Positions 1 to 8,629 of a stretch of DNA of 64,000 nt are shown piece after piece. Location: positions 2,418,001-2,482,000 of the forward strand of contig NZ_JAQIIX010000002.1 in the NCBI RefSeq assembly GCF_036946495.1, written 5' to 3'. Within the stretch, counting starts at the first letter, position 1, and each line of letters begins with the position of its first letter. Origin of the DNA: Mycolicibacterium neoaurum (GTDB lineage Bacteria > Actinomycetota > Actinomycetes > Mycobacteriales > Mycobacteriaceae). The position numbers and the translations under genes were made by a program. Below the pieces are notes generated by a model. The model was not told the origin of the DNA, ran no database searches, and saw nothing but the letters and a program-made list of their open reading frames with translations.

Positions 1-30
1 AAGCTGACATTTCTCGCTATACCGAATCGG

Positions 31-1201
31 GTGAGACCGATGCCTAGGCAGAGGCTGGCTCCGGGAGAGAACGGAAAGATCACCGACGCTAAGCGCGGCG
101 AGATCTTCTACGCAACAACGTATGTACGGCTACCCAGCGGCAGGCTTCGCGAACGGGAAGCGTCGTCGCGGAAATCTGCCGAGGATGCCCGTCGCGAGCT
201 GAAGCGCCGAATCGCCGCCGAGCTTGAGGCCGGCGAACCAAACGGCGTCATCGACCGGCGCACAACACTTTTTCGACGCTTGGATACCGGCCAAGGTTGC
301 CGAGGATCGGATCGGGGAGCGGACGGCAACCCTCTATCGGGACACCTGGCGTCTGCACGGTGACCGTCAGCTCGGCGCGCTGCGCATCGGCGAGTTGACC
401 ACCAGCCGCGCCGACTCGCACCTCAAATCGCTGCCGTCATCGGCGGCCACCTACATGCGGATCATCCTGGTCGGAATGTACGGCCTGGCGGCCCGGTTCG
501 ACGTCGTGAAGCACAACCCGATGCGCGAGACGAAGAACGCCCGGGTGGAGCGGACGCCGGCGCGTGCGCTGACGGCGATGGAGTTCGAGCGGGTGCGCCA
601 GGCAGTGAAAGTGTTCACTGAGCGTAAGGGTCCGGGGCCTCGGCGCGGCCGGATGCTGCCGGCGTTCGTCGAGTTGCTCGCGGCGACCGGCGCACGACCG
701 GGGGAGGTGCTGGCGATCCGCTGGGAGGACGTAGACCTGCTCGGCACACCGCCGACCGTCACGGTCAACGGCACCGTCGTGGACGCCGGTCGGGTGACGG
801 GCAAGGCGTTGCACCGGCAGGACGCGCGCAAGGGCGGGGCGCCAGCGCACACGGTGAGCCTGCCGGCGTTCGGCGTCGCAGTGCTCACTGACTTGTACGC
901 GGTGACCGGCCCAGAGGGCACGGTGCTGGCCAACCGGGACGGCGGCCTGGTGGCGTTGACGAATATCAGGTCGGCGCTGCGTCAGGCGTTGAGCGAGCAC
1001 GAGGATCTGCGATGGGTCACCCCGCACAGCTTCCGGCGCAGCGTGGCCACGGTTATCCGGGACGGGCTCGGCGTGGAGGCCGCACAACGTCAGCTGTCTC
1101 ATGCGCAACTGGCTACCACAGAGGGTCACTACGTTCAGCGTGTGACAGCGGGCCCCGACAGCCGCGCGGTGCTGGAGAAATGGGCCAGCAACCAAGATTG
1201 A
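31..1201 (+). pseudogene. Phage-type tyrosine integrase, frameshifted
   Basis: Site-specific recombinase of the tyrosine integrase family, broken into two frames. The N-terminal arm-binding region reads from a GTG at 31 (or ATG at 40); the core-binding and catalytic domains continue in the next frame from about 270 to 1201. The break lies in a run of five T at 269-273. Removing one T restores a continuous protein reading TTLFDAWIPAKVAED across the junction, which is the expected start of a core-binding domain. The catalytic set is visible: Arg in ATGARPGEV, HSFRR as the HxxR box, His in LSHAQ and the Tyr nucleophile in GHY. The 3' end points at the adjacent tRNA-Gly, the usual place for an element's integrase. 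It is either inactivated, a sequencing error in a homopolymer, or (less likely) a shifted reading frame in use. Confidence 0.85.
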
Positions 1202-1285
1202 AGATCGAATCTACGGGGAAAATGCGGGATTCGGCCGAGTCGAGTTAGCCTGCGAATCACGAAAACGGCTCTGACCTGCAGGGAG

Positions 1286-1359
1286 TGGAGCCGATGACGG
1301 GAATCGAACCCGCGTATTCAGCTTGGGAAGCTGATGTTCTGCCATTGAACTACATCGGC
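1286..1359 (-). tRNA. tRNA-Gly (anticodon CCC), CCA end encoded
   Basis: A complete cloverleaf can be drawn on the minus strand: acceptor GCCGATG pairs with CATCGGC, D-stem GTTC/GAAC, anticodon stem TCAGC/GCTGA with loop TTCCCAA giving anticodon CCC, and T-loop TTCGATT. The discriminator base T and CCA are encoded. The 3' end of the gene faces the integrase remnant, so the T-arm/acceptor part is the probable attachment core. Mycobacteriophage L5-type integrases are known to use a tRNA-Gly gene. Confidence 0.96.
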
Positions 1360-1416
1360 CTGTTTGATCAGGAAGGCTAGCACCCAGGCCACACCGATTC
1401 ACGAGCTGGGGGATCC

Positions 1417-1857
1417 ATGAAACGCCTCGCCGCCGCTTCGGCCGCCGCGCTGAGCCTGAGCATCGCCGTCATACCGGTCGCCGCGGCCACCCCGCCCGAC
1501 GGCGATATCGAGCGGACCGAGCTGGCGACCGGCACCGGCGACCAGCCCGTGCAGATCCAGACGACGGGCCCGACCACCCTCTACGTCCAGGAACTCCTGC
1601 TGCACCCACCGGCCAGCAGTGGTTGGCACACCCACCCCGGCGTCGAGCACACCGTCATCACCGGCGGCACCGTCACGCTGCAGACCGCAGACCAGTGCGC
1701 GCCGACCCCGTACCTCGCCGGCCAGGCCATCGTCATCCCGGCCGGCGTCCCGCACGTCGTGCGCAACGACAGCCCGCACGACGCCAACGCCGTGGTCACC
1801 TACACGCTGCCCGCCGACCAACCCGTCCGTGCGGACGCGCCAGCCGCCTGCCCCTGA
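1417..1857 (+). CDS. Secreted cupin-domain protein
   Basis: A 146-residue protein with an N-terminal signal peptide: positive start MKRLA, an Ala/Leu-rich core, and a likely cut after VAAA near residue 27. The rest is a single cupin barrel. The metal-binding half is recognisable as GWHTHPGVEHT (two His and a Glu) and the second His as PAGVPHVV. Substrate is unknown; small secreted cupins of this kind are common in mycobacteria and are often annotated only by fold. It starts 57 bp past the tRNA on the opposite strand, and dcd begins 23 bp after its stop, so the two may be cotranscribed. In M. tuberculosis dcd is also preceded by a small exported protein, from memory. The fold is clear, the function is not. 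Confidence 0.85.
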   Translation: MKRLAAASAAALSLSIAVIPVAAATPPDGDIERTELATGTGDQPVQIQTTGPTTLYVQELLLHPPASSGWHTHPGVEHTVITGGTVTLQTADQCAPTPYLAGQAIVIPAGVPHVVRNDSPHDANAVVTYTLPADQPVRADAPAACP

Positions 1858-1880
1858 CCCGCGCCCGTTAGGCTCACCGC

Positions 1881-2450
1881 GTGCTGCTCTCCGATCGCGA
1901 TATCCGCGCCGAGATCGCCGCGGGCCGGCTGGCGCTGGACCCGCACGACGACGATCTGATCCAGCCCTCCAGCATCGACGTCCGCCTGGACAGTCTGTTC
2001 CGGGTGTTCAACAACACCCGCTACACCCACATCGACCCGGCGCTGCGCCAGGACGACCTGACCACGCTGGTGGAACCCAAGGAGAACGAACCGTTCGTCC
2101 TGCACCCCGGCGAGTTCGTGCTCGGGGCCACCCTGGAGCGCTGCACCCTGCCCGATGACCTGGCCGGACGCCTGGAAGGAAAGTCCTCGCTGGGTCGCCT
2201 GGGACTGCTGACCCACTCCACCGCCGGGTTCATCGATCCGGGCTTCACCGGGCACATCACCCTGGAGCTGTCCAACGTCGCGAACCTGCCCATCACGCTG
2301 TGGCCGGGCATGAAAATTGGGCAGCTGTGCCTGCTGCGGCTGACCAGCCCCGCCGAGCATCCGTACGGCAGCAGCAAGGCCGGATCCAAGTACCAGGGGC
2401 AGCGTGGACCGACGCCGTCGCGCTCGTATCTGAACTTCCCTCAGCGCTGA
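1881..2450 (+). CDS. dcd: dCTP deaminase (dUMP-forming)
   Basis: A 189-residue enzyme of the trimeric dUTPase-like fold that supplies dUMP for thymidylate synthesis. The start is GTG. Family motifs are in order: QPSSIDVRLD near residue 30, GKSSLGRLGL (the Ser-Arg active-site loop) near residue 110, and STAGFIDPGFTGHI with its catalytic Glu in LELSN near residue 130. The C-terminal lid is SKYQGQRGPTPSRSY. The mycobacterial enzyme is known to be bifunctional, deaminating dCTP and hydrolysing the triphosphate in one step, and length and motifs agree with that form. The cytosolic enzyme is strongly conserved, and its place beside tRNA-Gly matches the M. tuberculosis Rv0321 region. Confidence 0.97.
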   Translation: MLLSDRDIRAEIAAGRLALDPHDDDLIQPSSIDVRLDSLFRVFNNTRYTHIDPALRQDDLTTLVEPKENEPFVLHPGEFVLGATLERCTLPDDLAGRLEGKSSLGRLGLLTHSTAGFIDPGFTGHITLELSNVANLPITLWPGMKIGQLCLLRLTSPAEHPYGSSKAGSKYQGQRGPTPSRSYLNFPQR

Positions 2451-2598
2451 ACCCGCGTAGGGTTTGTTTCATGCGCTAGCTAACGCCGCCGGATGTAACG
2501 ACGGTGCTGCTCGTGGCGATGAACAACTAGTTGCCGGTTTGTGTCGACGTTTCGGTTGCGACAAAACGCGCGATGTAGCAAACACTTTGGAGGGGTAA

Positions 2599-4266
2599 GT
2601 GGACATCGTACTCGGTGTGTCCCTGACACCGACGACAGTGCGGATGGTGCTGGTCGAAGGGGAGAAGGGCGACGGCGCGACCGTCGATCATGACGTTTTC
2701 GACGTCACCGCCCCCGCGGACGCAGCAACGCCCAGCGCGGCCGACCAGGTGGTCGAGGCTGTGCTCGGCACGCAGGAGAGCGCCGAAGCCGGCGGACATC
2801 ACCTGAAATCGATCGGCGTCACCTGGACCGACCACACCGAGGCCGCCGCCCTGCGCGACGCATTGGCCGCCCGTGGACTGACCGACGTGATGCTGGTGTC
2901 CGAACTGCACGCCGCCGGCGCGCTGGCCCAAGCCGCCGGCCGGGCCGTCGGCTACGCCTCCACCGCACTGCTGTTCCTCGACCGCGACACCGCCACGCTG
3001 TCGGTGGTCCGCGGTGACGACGGCTCGGTGGTCAAGGTGCTCAGCCGCAGCCTGCACAGCACCGACGCGATGGCCGTCCTGGGCGATATGGCCGCCGCGG
3101 TGGCCCGCCAGGACACCCCGCCCGAGGGCATGTTCGTGGTCGGATCGGGCATCGACGTCGCCGCCGTCAAGGACCACCTTGCCGATCTGGTCGACATCCC
3201 GGTCAGCGCACCCGAGGAATCCGGACTCGCACTGGCTCGCGGTGCGGCCCTAGCATCGGCCGCCGCACCGATGTACGAGGCGTCCACGGTCGGGCTGGCC
3301 TACTCGCTGGACCCCGACGGTCCGACCGCGGGTTCGGTGCTGCACACCGCCGACACCCAGCTGGCTGCCAGCGCGGTCCCCAACTACGCCGAGATCCCCG
3401 ATGACCTGTCCGGACTGGACGCCGAGCCGACCGCGGACGAGGAACGCAAACCGTTCCTGCTGATCGGCAGCGCCATGGCGTCGATCTTCGTCGTCGGTGT
3501 GGTGGCCCTGGCCATCTCGCTGGCCGTGAGCATCCGGCCGACCGCCGACGAGCGCCCCGCACCCGCGCGGGCCGCGGTCGCACCCAGCGTGCAGGCTCCG
3601 CCGCCGGCGCCGGCCCCCGAGGCGCTACCGGTCCAGCCTGCCCCGCCGCCGGCGCCCGAGGTCGCCCAGACGATCAAGGCGCCGATCCCCGTGGTGCAGC
3701 AGGCCCCCGCGCCGCGTCAGGTCTTCGTCGAGGCGGCCCCTGCCCCGCAGGCGCCGGCTCCCGCACCCGCGCCGGCTGCTCCGCCGCCGGCCCCCGCTCC
3801 GGCAGCTCCGGCGCCGGCGCCCGCGTTCATCCCGCCGGTGGTGCTGCCGCCGCCGGTGATCGTGCTGCCCCGCCCGCAGTGGCCCGTGTGGACGCCGCCG
3901 TGGGAGCAGCAGCCGCAGCGTCCCGACCACTACGACGATGACGACTCCGGCTGGCCGGACTGGACGCCGCCGCAGCAGACCCAGCCGCAACCCCAGCCGA
4001 CGCGTCCCCAGCCGCAACCCCAGCAGCCGCAGGCGCCGCAGTGGCCGCAGCTCCCGCAGTGGCCCGGCGGCGGAAACGGTGGTGCTCCCAGTGCCGGCCC
4101 GAGCGGTGCGGGTCCCGGCGCGGGCGGTCCGCGTGGTGAATCCGGTTACGGCCGAGGCGATTCGGGCCGCGGTGATTCCGGTCGCGGCGGCCAGTCCGGC
4201 CCGGGTGGGCCCGGCGGCGGTCCGGCTGCACCGGGGAGCAACTGCTTCCTGATCTTCTGCAGCTGA
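2599..4266 (+). CDS. DUF7159-type membrane protein with Pro-rich tail
   Basis: A 555-residue protein starting at GTG 2599 behind a strong GGAGGGG ribosome site at 2589-2595. Residues 1 to about 220 look like a degenerate actin-type ATPase fold: VLGVSLTPTTVRMVLVE resembles the first phosphate loop, LLFLDRDTATLSVV the second, and MFVVGSG followed by the Ala-rich ESGLALARGAAL the adenosine end. I recognise the N-terminus as the mycobacterial DUF7159 family. One transmembrane helix lies near residues 285-312 (FLLIGSAMASIFVVGVV). After it comes a roughly 240-residue tail very rich in Pro, Ala and Gln, then Gly/Ser/Arg repeats (GRGDSGRGDS) and a hydrophobic end NCFLIFCS. The likely topology is cytosolic head, extracytoplasmic tail. 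Its role is unknown. It shares the architecture of the Hsp70-like gene at 18712-20502. Confidence 0.8.
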   Translation: MDIVLGVSLTPTTVRMVLVEGEKGDGATVDHDVFDVTAPADAATPSAADQVVEAVLGTQESAEAGGHHLKSIGVTWTDHTEAAALRDALAARGLTDVMLVSELHAAGALAQAAGRAVGYASTALLFLDRDTATLSVVRGDDGSVVKVLSRSLHSTDAMAVLGDMAAAVARQDTPPEGMFVVGSGIDVAAVKDHLADLVDIPVSAPEESGLALARGAALASAAAPMYEASTVGLAYSLDPDGPTAGSVLHTADTQLAASAVPNYAEIPDDLSGLDAEPTADEERKPFLLIGSAMASIFVVGVVALAISLAVSIRPTADERPAPARAAVAPSVQAPPPAPAPEALPVQPAPPPAPEVAQTIKAPIPVVQQAPAPRQVFVEAAPAPQAPAPAPAPAAPPPAPAPAAPAPAPAFIPPVVLPPPVIVLPRPQWPVWTPPWEQQPQRPDHYDDDDSGWPDWTPPQQTQPQPQPTRPQPQPQQPQAPQWPQLPQWPGGGNGGAPSAGPSGAGPGAGGPRGESGYGRGDSGRGDSGRGGQSGPGGPGGGPAAPGSNCFLIFCS

Positions 4267-4272
4267 GCCCGC

Positions 4273-5733
4273 TCAGTCGGTCACGGGTTGGACCTGGATC
4301 GGGGGAATGGCGTCCAGGCAGTCCAGCGGACCGGTCGATCCGGAGCGCACGAAGCGGTCGATGATGTCGGCGACGCACCCGCTGGGCTCACTGTCGGGGG
4401 TGTGGCCGACATTGGGCACCGTCACGAACGTCGAGTGCGGGAACTGGCGGGCGGTCAGCAGACCGTTGGCATCCGGGGTCACGGCGTCCAGGTCACCGGA
4501 CAACACCAGCACCGGCACGTCGGGCAGCGGGGTGTGGACCTGGTCGGGACGCTTCTGATGCGCCGCCGCCGGCCATCTGATGCAGATGTCCCCGCCGTCG
4601 TGCTGAGCCTCGGCAAAACCCTGAGCGCTGAACGAGCCGAGATCACCGGCCTTCTGCAGCGCGCTCTGGAACTGGTTCTCCCGTTGCGTCTCATCGGATT
4701 TCGTGGACCACAGCGGTAGGTAGTCGTTGCACGAGATGGCGATGTACAGGTCGTCGCCCACCGGTGTGTAGCCCGGCACGCCGAGCTCGGCGATCAGATC
4801 GCGCAACGGCTCCTCGTCACCGTGGACATAACTGTGCAGTGCCGCGGGCACTTCGCCGAGCACCGTCGTCTCGTCCGGATCGGCACCCACCCCGCTGGTT
4901 GCTCCCTCGAAGACGAGGTTGGCGAACTCGCCCTCGGTCACCAGGGCGTCGTCGACGGTGATCGGGGACTCGCGCAGGGCGGCGGTCACCATCCGCAGAT
5001 CGGCCACCGCGACGTTGCCGTCACAGGCGCCGCTGCGATCGCAGATCCGGTGCAAGGCCAGGTCGACCGCCTCGGCGTTGGGCCGCTGCAGCGGGTCGAA
5101 GTGCAGCGGATAGGCACCCGCCAGGACGATGGATTGCACGTGATCGGGATGACGCTGGGCGTACACCGTCATCAGGTAGGTGCCATAGGACGCGCCGTAG
5201 GCGATCACCTTGTCGATGCCGAGGTGATCGCGGACGGCATCGAAATCGTCGGCGGTGGCCGCGGAGGTGTAGGCGCCGGCGCGGGGACCGAGATGGTCGG
5301 CGCACTGGGCGACCGCGTCGCGCTGTTCGGACCTGGTGCCGATCGCGAAGGCGAAACCGTCGACATCGCAGTCCATCGGCGAGGATTCGCCGATGCCGCG
5401 CGGATCGATCAGCAGCACGTCGTAGTCCTCGAGGACGCCCGGAGTGAGGGCGGCGACGTCAGGGCCCCACGCGATCACCGGGACACCGGGTCCACCGGGG
5501 TTGGGCATGATCGTGCCCGCCGGCTCGGGATTGTCACCGCTGTGGCGCACCAACGCGTAGCCGACGTCGATGGTGCCCAATTCGGGTGCGTCGTCGAGCA
5601 GGGGGCGCTGGATGACCCCGCACTCGGTGACATGGTGCAGGATGCTCGGACACCAGTCCGGAGTGCCCGTCACCGCCGCCGTCGAGACCGGCGGCGCGGC
5701 TACCGGAACGGACTGCCCGCACGCCGCCACCAT
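4273..5733 (-). CDS. TAP-family alpha/beta hydrolase (probable lipoprotein)
   Basis: A serine hydrolase of the tripeptidyl aminopeptidase/proline iminopeptidase type, with the TAP C-terminal domain. The nucleophile is in GASYGT, the oxyanion region in PNPGGPG, the acid in LSGDLDAVT, and the catalytic His in VGHTPDSEPSGCV. Several Cys (CPSI, TECGV, DCDVDG, DRSGACDG) suggest disulfides and export. The first ATG at 5733 leaves only MVAACG, which is half a lipobox. Translating upstream in the same frame to about 5814 gives a full signal (RRAIHWIAALGAAVMVAACG) with an AGGAGG site at 5825-5830, but no ATG, GTG or TTG lies between. The true N-terminus is therefore probably near 5814 with a non-standard start, or a base has changed there. 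It likely hydrolyses peptides or esters at the cell surface. Tail-to-tail with the gene ending at 4266. Confidence 0.85.
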   Translation of the reverse strand: MVAACGQSVPVAAPPVSTAAVTGTPDWCPSILHHVTECGVIQRPLLDDAPELGTIDVGYALVRHSGDNPEPAGTIMPNPGGPGVPVIAWGPDVAALTPGVLEDYDVLLIDPRGIGESSPMDCDVDGFAFAIGTRSEQRDAVAQCADHLGPRAGAYTSAATADDFDAVRDHLGIDKVIAYGASYGTYLMTVYAQRHPDHVQSIVLAGAYPLHFDPLQRPNAEAVDLALHRICDRSGACDGNVAVADLRMVTAALRESPITVDDALVTEGEFANLVFEGATSGVGADPDETTVLGEVPAALHSYVHGDEEPLRDLIAELGVPGYTPVGDDLYIAISCNDYLPLWSTKSDETQRENQFQSALQKAGDLGSFSAQGFAEAQHDGGDICIRWPAAAHQKRPDQVHTPLPDVPVLVLSGDLDAVTPDANGLLTARQFPHSTFVTVPNVGHTPDSEPSGCVADIIDRFVRSGSTGPLDCLDAIPPIQVQPVTD

Positions 5734-5860
5734 GACCGCAGCCCCCAGCGCGGCGATCCAGTGAATGGCGCGCCGCGACCGTTGTGGTGTCCTGGGCCGG
5801 GGTCCGTGGGATATGAGCGTTCCGCCTCCTGCGCGAGTGGTCGAACCGCCACGATAGCCC

Positions 5861-6493
5861 TCAGAGCTGGTCTTGGCCGGTCACGCCGTCGCGCAACATC
5901 CCGCCGAAGCCCTGCCAGAGCAACATGAACACCAACTCGACGACGCGCTCGCGCGGCACGTCGCGGTTCTCATACCACCAGGTCGCGACACCATCGCACG
6001 CCGACTGGGTGGCGCGCGCCAGGATCCATGCGGAATCGTCGAGTGTGATGCCGCGCACGGAGGTGGTCTCTCCGGCGCCGAAGCGGATCAGGTCGGCGAT
6101 GGCCTCGGTCCCGCGGCCGATGATCTCCTCGACGACGGCAGCGGTCTCGGAGTCGGCGGGTGGGTCGCGGTGCAGGAACCGCCACATGAACGGGTCGGCT
6201 TCGACGAACTCGAAGTAGTTGGAGATGCTGGCGCGCACCAACTCTTCCGGGGTGGCACCCTCGACGTGGCGCAGCGAGCGCTCCCGCAGCCGGGCGGCGT
6301 GCTCCTGGATCACGGCGAGATGCAGGTCGCGCTTGGAGCCGAAGTGGTCGTAGAGCACCGAGGGCACCACCCCGGCCAAGCTGGCGATGTCCTGCATCTT
6401 GGCCTCGGCGAAGCCATGCTCGGCGAAGGTCTCGACAGCCGCGTCAAGGATGCGCGTACGTCGCTGTGCTGCTGGTATCCGGATCCTTGCCAT
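5861..6493 (-). CDS. TetR-family repressor of cyp140 (proposed)
   Basis: A 210-residue TetR regulator. The helix-turn-helix is in the N-terminal 50 residues: RILDAAVETFAEHGF, then IASLAGVVPSVLYDHFGSK. The remainder is a helical ligand domain ending WQGFGGMLRDGV. I chose ATG 6493 (MARIRIPAA) over the upstream possibility at 6520, because the open extension runs through a perfect operator palindrome. That palindrome covers the start codon, which would permit tight self-repression. It is divergent from the P450 at 6557, and a second copy of the operator lies between them, so both genes are probably controlled by this protein. The inducer is unknown; the partner P450 suggests a lipophilic substrate. 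Confidence 0.9.
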   Translation of the reverse strand: MARIRIPAAQRRTRILDAAVETFAEHGFAEAKMQDIASLAGVVPSVLYDHFGSKRDLHLAVIQEHAARLRERSLRHVEGATPEELVRASISNYFEFVEADPFMWRFLHRDPPADSETAAVVEEIIGRGTEAIADLIRFGAGETTSVRGITLDDSAWILARATQSACDGVATWWYENRDVPRERVVELVFMLLWQGFGGMLRDGVTGQDQL

Positions 6494-6512
6494 ACCGAAT
6501 TGTAATTCGGTA
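6493..6512. promoter_or_regulatory. TetR operator 1 (perfect palindrome)
   Basis: Arms TACCGAATT (6493-6501) and AATTCGGTA (6504-6512) are exact reverse complements with a 2-bp centre. It overlaps the first codon of the tetR gene, so binding would block that gene. Confidence 0.8.
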
Positions 6513-6526
6513 AGCTGCAAATACAG

Positions 6527-6546
6527 TACCGAACCGCGATTCGGTT
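6527..6546. promoter_or_regulatory. TetR operator 2 (near copy)
   Basis: The half sites TACCGAA (6527-6533) and TTCGGT (6540-6545) match operator 1 in sequence and spacing. It sits just upstream of the P450 ribosome site (AGGGG at 6547-6551), placing it to repress the P450. Confidence 0.7.
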
Positions 6547-6556
6547 AGGGGTGATG

Positions 6557-7879
6557 ATGGCAACTATGCGTGAACGCATCCACTGGATGGCCATGCACGG
6601 CTTCGTCCGGGGGATCTCGACTCTGTTCGCCCGGCGCGGCGACCCGCAGGGCCGCTTGATCGCCGATCCCGCGATCCGTGCCGACCCGGTCCCGTTCACC
6701 GAGGAACTGCGCGCGCAGGGCCCGCTGGTCAAGGGGCGGGTCGTCTACCTGTCCGTGGACCACAAGGTCTGCAGCGATGTCCTGCGGTCGGAGGATTTCC
6801 GGGTCATCGCACTCGGGTCGAATCTGCCCGGGCCGCTGCAATGGGTCATCGACCGCACCAAACCCGATGTGCTGCACCCACTCCAGCCGCCCTCGATGCT
6901 CTCGGTGGAGGCACCCGAGCACACCCGCTACCGCAAGCTGGTGTCCTCGGTGTTCACCACCAGGGCCGTGGCGGCGCTACGGGATCGGGTGCAGGACAGC
7001 GCGAATCGGCTACTCGACGATCTCGCCGCGGAGACCGGCACCGTCGACATCGTGGAACGGTACTGCGGGCAATTGCCGGTCACCGTCATCGGTGACATAC
7101 TCGGCGTCCCCGAACACGACCGGTCCCGCGTCCTGGAGTTCGGCGAGCACGGCGCCGCCAGCCTGGACATCGGACTGACCTGGCCGCAGTATCAGGAGGT
7201 CAGCGCGGCAGTCCAGGGGTTCAACGATTGGCTGGTCGGGCATCTGCGGCAGTTGCGCCGCAACCCCGGAGACGATCTGATGAGCCAGATCATCACCGCC
7301 TCCGAAGCATCCGAGGACGGTCCGCTGACCGAGCGGGAATTGGTGGCCACCGCCGGGCTGGTCCTGGCCGCCGGCTTCGAGACCACTGTCAATCTGCTCG
7401 GCAGCGGTATCCGGATGCTGTTGCAGCACCCCGAACACCTGCAGACGCTGTCGCAGCGGCCCGAGCTGTGGCCGACCGCCGTCGAGGAGATCCTGCGCCT
7501 GGAATCCCCGGTGCAGCTCTCGGCGCGCATCGCCACCAAGGACCTGGACCTGGCGGGCACCCGCGTGCGGGCGGGCGAAGGGGTGTTGGTCTACATCGCC
7601 GGGGCCAACCGCGACCCGAAGGTTTTCGACGACCCGCACCGCTTCGACATCGAGCGGTCCAATGCCGGAAAGCACCTGTCGTTCTCCGGCGGCAGGCACT
7701 TCTGCCTCGGTGCCGCGCTGGCCAGGGCCGAGGGCGAAGTCGGGCTGCGGACGTTCTTCGAGCGCTTCCCCCACGCCGCGCTGGCCGGGGACGGAACCCG
7801 TCGCGAAACCAGGGTGCTGCGCGGCTGGTCCACCCTGCCAATCGCCCTCGGCGACACCCGCGCCGCGCTACCGTCGTAA
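6557..7879 (+). CDS. cyp140: Cytochrome P450 of the CYP140 family
   Basis: A 440-residue soluble bacterial P450. The I-helix oxygen-binding motif is AGFETTVN, the ExxR motif is EEILRLES, and the haem loop is FSGGRHFCLGAA with the ligand Cys near residue 383. The N-terminus (RERIHWMAMHGFVRGI) and the C-terminus (RETRVLRGWSTLP) match M. tuberculosis CYP140A1 (Rv1880c) as I remember it, so I name the family with fair confidence. Possible starts are 6551 (GTG), 6554, 6557 and 6566. I chose 6557 because AGGGG lies 5 bp before it; 6566 aligns with the remembered M. tuberculosis start. It should work with a separate ferredoxin and reductase, none of which is in this window. The substrate is not established. 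Divergent tetR and paired operators point to repression lifted by a substrate-like ligand. Confidence 0.93.
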   Translation: MATMRERIHWMAMHGFVRGISTLFARRGDPQGRLIADPAIRADPVPFTEELRAQGPLVKGRVVYLSVDHKVCSDVLRSEDFRVIALGSNLPGPLQWVIDRTKPDVLHPLQPPSMLSVEAPEHTRYRKLVSSVFTTRAVAALRDRVQDSANRLLDDLAAETGTVDIVERYCGQLPVTVIGDILGVPEHDRSRVLEFGEHGAASLDIGLTWPQYQEVSAAVQGFNDWLVGHLRQLRRNPGDDLMSQIITASEASEDGPLTERELVATAGLVLAAGFETTVNLLGSGIRMLLQHPEHLQTLSQRPELWPTAVEEILRLESPVQLSARIATKDLDLAGTRVRAGEGVLVYIAGANRDPKVFDDPHRFDIERSNAGKHLSFSGGRHFCLGAALARAEGEVGLRTFFERFPHAALAGDGTRRETRVLRGWSTLPIALGDTRAALPS

Positions 7880-7881
7880 GC

Positions 7882-8619
7882 ATGGACTTCCGAGCCGCCC
7901 TGCTCGAACAAACCAGAGACTTCGGTGAGCTGATCCGTGATGCAGACCCGGCGACGCCGGTTGACAGCTGTCCGGGGTGGACGGTCAACCAGCTGTTCCG
8001 TCATGTGGGTCGCGGAAACCGTTGGTGCACACAGATCATCACCGACCGCCGCACCGAGCCGTTGAATCCGCGCGAGGTGCGCGACGGTAAACCGCCCGAG
8101 GACATGGATGCGGCCATCGACTGGCTCAACGAGGGCGCGGTGGCCCTGATCGACGCCGTGGAGCAGGCCGGTTCGAACATCAAGGTGTGGACCTTCGTCG
8201 GCCCGCACATCCCGGGTTGGTGGATTCGGCGTCGGGTGCACGAGCAGACCGTCCACCTCGCCGACGCCCATCTGGCCCTGGGCACCGAGTTCGATCTGCC
8301 CGCCGGACTGGCCGCCGATGGCGTCAGCGAATGGCTCGACTTGGCGACGGCACTGCACAAGCCGATCCCACGCGGACAGTCGCTGCACCTGCACGCCACC
8401 GACGACGGCCTCGGCCCGACCGGGGAGTGGACCGTCGTGCACGATGACGAGGGGCTGTCCTGGACGTATGCGCACGGCAAGAGCGACGTCGCGGTCCGCG
8501 GACGGGCGGTGGATCTGCTGCTGGCGATCACCCGTCGACGCACCGCGGCCGATGCCGGGCTGGAGATCCTGGGGGACGCGGACGTATGGGACGCGTGGTT
8601 GGCCGGCTCGCCGCTCTAG
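7882..8619 (+). CDS. Mycothiol-dependent maleylpyruvate isomerase-fold protein
   Basis: A 245-residue protein of the DinB-like four-helix family that includes mycothiol-dependent maleylpyruvate isomerase. ATG 7882 comes 2 bp after the P450 stop, so the two are probably cotranscribed; the longer open frame upstream lies inside the P450 and is not used. The N-terminal helix carries the family pattern CPGWTVNQLFRHVGRGN with a metal-type His. A second His cluster, RRRVHEQTVHLADAHL, follows near residue 115. The C-terminal part is the small wing domain typical of the family (ITRRRTAADAGLEILGD). The reaction is unknown; relatives use mycothiol for isomerisation or transfer. It corresponds in position to M. 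tuberculosis Rv0332. Confidence 0.87.
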   Translation: MDFRAALLEQTRDFGELIRDADPATPVDSCPGWTVNQLFRHVGRGNRWCTQIITDRRTEPLNPREVRDGKPPEDMDAAIDWLNEGAVALIDAVEQAGSNIKVWTFVGPHIPGWWIRRRVHEQTVHLADAHLALGTEFDLPAGLAADGVSEWLDLATALHKPIPRGQSLHLHATDDGLGPTGEWTVVHDDEGLSWTYAHGKSDVAVRGRAVDLLLAITRRRTAADAGLEILGDADVWDAWLAGSPL

Positions 8620-8629
8620 AGTGCTCAGC

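Noticed and set aside
31..1201. Programmed ribosomal frameshift in the integrase
   Set aside because: The needed shift is +1 in a T run with no supporting signal seen. A single-base insertion is simpler.
7228..7881. Long N-terminal extension of the maleylpyruvate isomerase-fold gene
   Set aside because: The extension lies inside cyp140 in another frame and is Arg-rich. ATG 7882 fits the family.
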